This document shows, piece after piece, positions 59,150 through 64,000 of a DNA stretch of 64,000 nt. Under the pieces are notes generated by a model, which was not told where the DNA came from, ran no database searches, and was given only the letters and a program-made list of their open reading frames with translations. The DNA is from Syncephalis fuscata (lineage: Eukaryota; Zoopagomycota; Zoopagomycetes; Zoopagales; Piptocephalidaceae): the NCBI GenBank assembly GCA_025786725.1, contig JAHLTZ010000027.1, forward strand, positions 330,703 to 394,702, in the 5' to 3' direction. Both the position numbers and the translations under genes were made by a program. How positions within the stretch are numbered: the first letter of the stretch is position 1; each line of letters opens with the position of its first letter.

Positions 59150-59360
59150 CACATCATTAAGCAAGTTGTTTTAGCAACAACTTATTAATCATTTAATGTG
59201 ATTTGGAGGCCAAATGACTGCATTTTAATTACATTCGCGCAATTGAACTAAATATTCGTTCTGGTGAAGATGGAACTAGGTGGTGAATAACATCAAAGTT
59301 TTAAATACTTGTTGCTATAGATTGATTATCCGGTATGCATATATTCTCTATTAACCAATG
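59150..59360 (+). repeat. Dispersed repeat, copy C (partial)
   Basis: Shares TTATTAATCATTTA, GATTTGGAGGCCAAATGACT, GGTGGTGAATAACATCA and ATTATCCGGTATGCATATAT with copies A and B. Hairpin ATTTGG-AGG-CCAAAT. Similarity fades after about 59360. Confidence 0.65.
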
Positions 59361-59599
59361 TTGTTAAAAATGTATATCTATACTATTATATAGCATTATA
59401 TGTTTTACTGAATACGTCCTATTTGCTATAAGTTTTAAATAAATAAAGTTTAATAGTTTCATTGAGTTAAGATTTACCAATAGTAGCTCTAAAGCCAAAC
59501 GGACAACGGCAATAGCTAGCACTTAGTTATTAGGCAATAAAATAATATACAATATAATGAACGTACAATAGTGAACGACTATTAGTTGCATTGAAATTA

Positions 59600-60030
59600 T
59601 TGAGCATATATGCATTGGCAGATGAGTGATATTAGTTGATATTTATTATTAATAAAGCTAGAACAAAAATAAAACAGTTTTGGATAGAGGAAGACTAGGA
59701 GATTATAGAATGATATATAAAATGATAAATGTACGGTAAAAAAGCATAAAAAGCGGTGTCAAAGCTACAGTGTGTATAGTGGAATGAGTGGAATGAGCAA
59801 AGTATATTGCCGCGTATAAACAATAAAATGTGTCTAGTGTATCGTAGAATGATACATAGTAGTGTGGGACAGAATGGGAATGATATAGGTAAACGGTGGA
59901 TATATGCATACTGGATAACGAATCTATGATGACGAGTATTTGATGACTGATGTCACTCACCACCCATCATCATGTTCAATAGATTGGACGTTATTAGATG
60001 TTAGTCATTTAACCACCAAATCATAATAAA
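59600..60030 (-). repeat. Dispersed repeat, copy B
   Basis: Inverted counterpart of copy A (44690-45140), with the best match across GTGAGTGACATCAGTCATCA and ATATGCATACTGGATAACG. Together with copy C it forms an imperfect inverted pair about 600 nt apart. Confidence 0.8.
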
Positions 60031-60231
60031 AGTTTATATTTCATTGCCTTGCCGTCATTATATTTTTTTTTAAAAGATATATGACATAGCACACATTTAT
60101 AATATAATTAACAAACAACGGCCTACAACCTCTATATACTATTTCTATTTTCTCACTAATTTATTTGCAATATAAACCAAATATTATCCACAAGCATGCT
60201 CTAGCCAGTAGAACACCTCTACACACTATAT

Positions 60232-61545
60232 CTACGCTTCTTCAAACTCATCGTCATCTTCATCGTCATCACCATCATCTTCTTCGTCATCTATCGCTAA
60301 TGAGCCACTGGCATTGCCGCCACTACTGCCACCAGCTGCTCCGTCCATTTCATCGTCAACCTCATTATCACCTGCTTGTGCCTCAGGATTCATTGTACCA
60401 TCGTTTGAACTGGTCAGCTTATGGTATTCCTCCTTAAGTCGGTACATAGAATGATATTTGCCTTTCTTAACCAAATAGCAAATATCTGCCAGCACTTCTT
60501 TAAGATAGGCCTAATAATATGGCGGTCAATTTTCGTTGTATGCCGCTCCACTGTATGCTTACCTGGGGCTGGTTAGTAAACTTCATAATACCCTTTAGAT
60601 TCCAATATTGATACTTTTCAAACGCTGAAAATAGCAGCGTAATAAGGTTCTCGCGCGGCATACGTGTAGCCTTGGAAGTTGGGCTCTTGCGTGTCTTTTT
60701 CTTTATAGCATATAATTAGTACCACCTCTAATAAAGGAATACTTTAACGTACTCGCTGTAAAAAGTCATTATCTGTTGTGGCAATATGTGTCGGTGCAAT
60801 AAACACAGGCCGTGCATTATCATCAAGAAACTGTGTGCGTTTAGTTGGAATAGTCTGACTATGATTTCGCTTCTGCTGTAGTCTAAAGTAGCGTGGATCT
60901 GCAATATTCTTAACAGAAATGCTGCATTCATGATGTACAGTGCCGGTAATAGCTTTGGCCTCTATTACGCATATGAATTACCATGAGTGCGGATCAAAGT
61001 GACTATGCACTATACCCACCTCCTTCTTCGTCCTCCTCAAATACATAGGTATTCTTAACCGATTTGTCACGAACAGTAAGTCGATATTCTGTTGGCAAAT
61101 CCTGTACATCTGGCGTATCGTCGAGAATAAGCGTAATCTATAGCCATAATAATAATATTTTAGTTCATTAAACATACAAGTACTTAGTAGTACCTACACC
61201 ATCGCGGTCATTAGGACCTGCACTATTTAGTGTAATATACTATTAGTTTAATGAATATATCGCCATATTGCCAAATACTTACGCATGATTGATACGAATA
61301 CGTCCAAGATCTACATTCTCCTCATTGATTTCTGACCATCTTTCGGCCAAGAAAGCTGGCATCTTGTAAAAGGCGCGTCGTTACTTACTGGCTATCTCTC
61401 TGCCATTATTTCTACTTACCTTGACGAGCCAGACTTTGGTATCTGCCCGTGTCATATCAAGGTCGAATTCAAACGCTTCGTCATCTTCAAAGGCTGACTC
61501 TTGGCTAGCAGCCAGTAATAAATCTCGGTCATTTACAGAATCCAT
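60232..61545 (-). CDS. TFG2: TFIIF small subunit (beta, RAP30/Tfg2)
   Basis: General transcription factor that stabilises RNA polymerase II at promoters. ATG at 61545 (MDSVNDRDLLL); an open frame continues upstream without ATG. Exon 1 (61420-61545) ends FDLDMTRADTKVWLVK, the signature start of RAP30, and exon 2 begins MPAFLAERWSEI with LGRIRI. Later exons give ITLILDDTPDVQDLP, ISVKNIADPRYFRLQQKRNHS and RMPRENLITLLFSAFEKYQYWNLKGIM, with TNQPQAYLKEVLADICYLV, the C-terminal winged-helix DNA-binding domain. The tail is highly acidic (Asp/Glu runs) and Gly/Ser-rich, longer than usual. At least six introns of about 45-70 nt. Stop at 60232-60234. The gene is divergent from Fcf2, with 247 nt between starts. 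Confidence 0.92.
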
Positions 61546-61792
61546 GCTAAACAAGTCTTTATATTCTTGTGGCACACACACGCCAATGACGTCTAGGGAC
61601 AACAAGAGCTTGTATATAGACGAAGAAAGTTAATGAATACGCAGAACGTCTGTGATGCAAGAAAAGTCGAACTGTCAAATCAAATGCCAAAATAATTATT
61701 TTAGCCACCAATCTTTTTCTTTATTTTTCAATTATTTAAGATTCTTTTTTTGCATCTTTACTGCAGGATTTTAGCAGTATATATGCAACAAC
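61546..61792. promoter_or_regulatory. Bidirectional promoter of TFIIF beta and Fcf2
   Basis: 247 nt between the two opposed ATGs. A T-rich tract (about 61743-61752) lies near the Fcf2 start, as is common in nucleosome-free fungal promoters. No specific site is recognised. Confidence 0.5.
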
Positions 61793-62649
61793 ATGACGAG
61801 TAACAATCTTGATAACCTCTTAGATTGTGCGTTGGCCAGTTTGAAGATTCGTGGGCCGAAGCCTTTGCAAGTATTAACAATGAGTGTATTTATACTATCT
61901 AACGTTGTTTAACAGAACACCAAGCTCAACAACACCCGATTCGTCTTTACGTAAAAAGTAAGCAAAATTAAACTACTATTTCTAACTCCAGATGTTAATG
62001 CAACTTTATTGGTGTTTATTGATTTTGTAATAGTTTACCAAAGCTCCAAACGGGTATTGATGCCGATTCGCTCTATCTAAAGGCAAACAGCCAACAGCTG
62101 AAAACAAGCGTAGCACTTGCCGATGAAGTGTCTAATGTAAAATCAAAAAATACAGATGGAGAAGCGCTTGTTCAGTTAACACCGGCACAGATGGAGGATC
62201 AGCGCAAGCCAAATCAACAGGAAAAGCGCAAGGTAACTACCGTTTATGTAATATAATGGTTTATTAATATATTATCGATTGATTAGCAACGAGAAAATAC
62301 ATCTGGAAAGTCATGGTTTGACATGCCCAAAGCAAAGATTACACCAGAACTCGAACGCGACTGGCAAATTATTCAAATGCGTAACGTATTAGATCCAAAA
62401 CGCCACTACCGTAAGGATAAGCGAAAGGCACCACCAACCTATTGCCAAGTAGGCACGGTCATTGAGGGAGCCGCTGAATTCTACTCGTCACGTATGACAA
62501 GACGAGAACGCAAACAAACCATACTGGAAGAGTTTCTACACGATACTAATCGGCGAGAATACTTCCGCGATCGTTATCGCGACTTTCAAAATGAACGAGC
62601 TAAAGGTACTCGCGCATGGCGTAAAGCGCAACGTAACAGTCGCAAATAG
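61793..62649 (+). CDS. FCF2: Fcf2-family pre-rRNA-processing factor
   Basis: Nucleolar factor of early 18S rRNA maturation (Fcf2/DNTTIP2 C-terminal domain). The last exon, beginning about 62285, encodes GKSWFDMPKAKITPELERDW, IIQMRNVLDPKRHYRKD, FQVGTVIE-type YCQVGTVIEGAAEFYSSRM and RKQTILEEFLHD, ending RYRDFQNERAKGTRAWRKAQ. These are the defining blocks of the family. An earlier exon (about 62033-62231) supplies LPKLQTGIDADSLYLKANSQ. The 5' end is uncertain: ATG 61793 gives a plausible helix (NNLDNLLDCALASLKI) and a donor at 61871, but its phase does not fit the exon at 61916 by one base. An alternative ATG at 61783 with a donor at 61800 fits phase but skips that helix. See findings. Confidence 0.88.
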
Positions 62650-64000
62650 CTTTTTAATTACGGATGCTATTTGGGATATATATATATATATCGTGCGTAT
62701 TATAAACCTGGATTAAATGTCTGATTATTAAGAATAATAATAGCTAGATGATTTTATTGAATTTTGCTCATTGATTGTATTACCGTTTTTTTTAGTACAA
62801 CATATAAGATTGTAATTTAAGGATAGTGACGCTGAATACATTATATTAATTGGAATGATATTTTAATATTGAATGTATTTAGTTTTATATTAAAAGATAC
62901 GACAGATGGAAATGTGATAGCATCCTGTTCTAACGCTATAAATTCAAAAATGTATAAGTAATTTATGAAAATAACTCGATAATATAATGTAAAGTAAATC
63001 ATTATTCTAAACGTTCTACTATTTACAAAACAACCGTTCACATGTATCCAAATGTAACGTAAACACTACAGATACATTTAGTTGTCACTTACTATTTGGA
63101 CACCAGCGATTGATAAGTATTTTTGTTATAAAACAGTATTTATATGCTCTCTAATTGCAATATATACAACCTATATTATTTGCGAACAACCAACAATTCA
63201 GCGGCAGATCTTGCAATAATTAGACATTAATTTGTTGTTATAGCATTGTTTCGCTATTTAACTCATATGGCTATAATACAAATGACAGCGCATGCTACTC
63301 AAGAGTTATAAATAAAACACCAATATTATACTAGCGCCAATGTATTAATATTAAATAACTTATTAATGATCTAGCGTGATTTGGTGTTAAATGATTACAT
63401 TTATAGCACCCGCATAATTAAAGTTAACGTTTGTTTTATTAAATATAGACCTGGATGGTGAGTGACATCAGTGATCAAAATGCATATATAGTATACGACG
63501 TGTTGGCTATTAATAAATATTATTAATTTTATATATGATTAAATCGATATAAAATATAGAATGAAGAAATAAAGATTGTGAAATGTTATTATAAATATTA
63601 AGTGAAAAATTAGTAACAATCATTAAAAAATGATCATAATAATTATCATATTATTTAAAGTCAGTAAACTCCAAGAAATATTAGCTTCTTCGAAACCGAT
63701 CCGGTATAAGACCACTCAATCGTATACTCTCAAGAATATGCTTGAAATTAAAATAGCAGCCAAATTACAATGCCGCAATCTTGTACCCGTAAAAGTTTCA
63801 TAAGCTTTCTTACAATTTTGGTTTGGGCACCTACAAATAATCTAGATGCCAGAATAAAATATATATTTTGTATTCAGTCTATAAATTATAGTACCTTATA
63901 AGTGTATGACACTTTACTTTTGGATGATTTCTATATTAATACAGAAGTGGATTATCAATTATTTTAAATGTTTCTAAACTTTGAGCTTGACAACTGGGAC
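62650..64000. other. Intergenic at window end with dispersed repeat copy D
   Basis: AT-rich; a TA run at 62678-62690. Repeat copy D near 63340-63490. No gene supported. Confidence 0.6.
63340..63490 (+). repeat. Dispersed repeat, copy D (partial)
   Basis: Shares TTATTAATGATCTAG, GTGATTTGGTGTTAAATGAT and GGATGGTGAGTGACATCAGT with the other copies, then loses similarity after about 63490. Confidence 0.65.

Larger units (their letters stand above)
58894..60231. other. Intergenic dominated by dispersed repeats
   Basis: Contains repeat copies C (plus, about 59150-59360) and B (minus, about 59600-60030), and a stretch at 58937-59030 resembling the 3' end of the TFIIF beta gene. No host gene supported. 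Confidence 0.6.

Noticed and set aside
1-64000. tRNA, rRNA or CRISPR features
   Set aside because: No cloverleaf with a GGTTC-type arm, no rRNA core sequence and no regularly spaced direct repeats were seen on reading both strands; a covariance-model scan would be needed to exclude tRNAs fully.

Overview
The window reads as nuclear DNA of a fungus, most likely an early-diverging (zygomycete-grade) lineage. The evidence is eukaryotic core genes (cullin-1, the TFIIF small subunit, an Fcf2-type rRNA-processing factor, a p24 cargo receptor) carrying many short introns of about 45-120 nt with GTAAGT-like donors and TAG/CAG acceptors, together with fungal-type OPT oligopeptide transporters, a fungal-type kelch-BTB protein, a KRE9/KNH-like secreted protein and an expansin/RlpA-like secreted protein. 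A COP1-type E3 ligase is present, which the model yeasts lack. Intergenic DNA is AT-rich with many microsatellites. Lineage is an inference from gene content; I saw no rRNA or tRNA gene that would settle it.

Layout. 1-2682: cullin-1 (minus, 3' end cut by the window edge). 3442-4199: small secreted KRE9-like protein. 4200-12747: 8.5 kb without a supported gene, rich in simple repeats. 12748-15560: PH-domain protein split into two overlapping frames. 16460-31334: a lipid-modification group, namely DUF1365 protein (minus), cyclopropane-fatty-acid-synthase-like methyltransferase (plus), COG2907-type FAD oxidoreductase (minus) and a coclaurine-N-methyltransferase-like/CFA-family methyltransferase (plus, divergent from the FAD gene). 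Two paralogous secreted beta-trefoil-like proteins lie in and next to this group (23057-24991 minus; 32659-34514 plus). 36603-41956: two OPT transporters tail to tail. 43498-44445: F-box/LRR protein. 47046-49811: kelch-BTB protein. 50405-53597: COP1-like RING-WD40 ligase. 55015-55869: p24 protein. 58006-58893: RlpA/expansin-like protein. 60232-61545 and 61793-62649: TFIIF beta and Fcf2, divergent.

The most interesting part is 16-31 kb. The four families (FAD oxidoreductase, DUF1365, two CFA-family SAM methyltransferases) are the same ones that sit together in bacterial loci for methylated, cyclopropane or furan fatty acids. Here they have introns and are interleaved with secreted lectin-like genes. 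The DUF1365 protein also carries a C-terminal segment that looks like the N-terminal domain of CFA synthases.

A second pattern is technical or evolutionary. At four to six places in otherwise good genes the reading frame breaks by exactly one missing base, each time in the same sense. A deletion-prone assembly is the simplest explanation. A family of dispersed repeats (44.7, 59.2, 59.6-60.0 and 63.4 kb) carries a small hairpin whose stem changes while pairing is kept.
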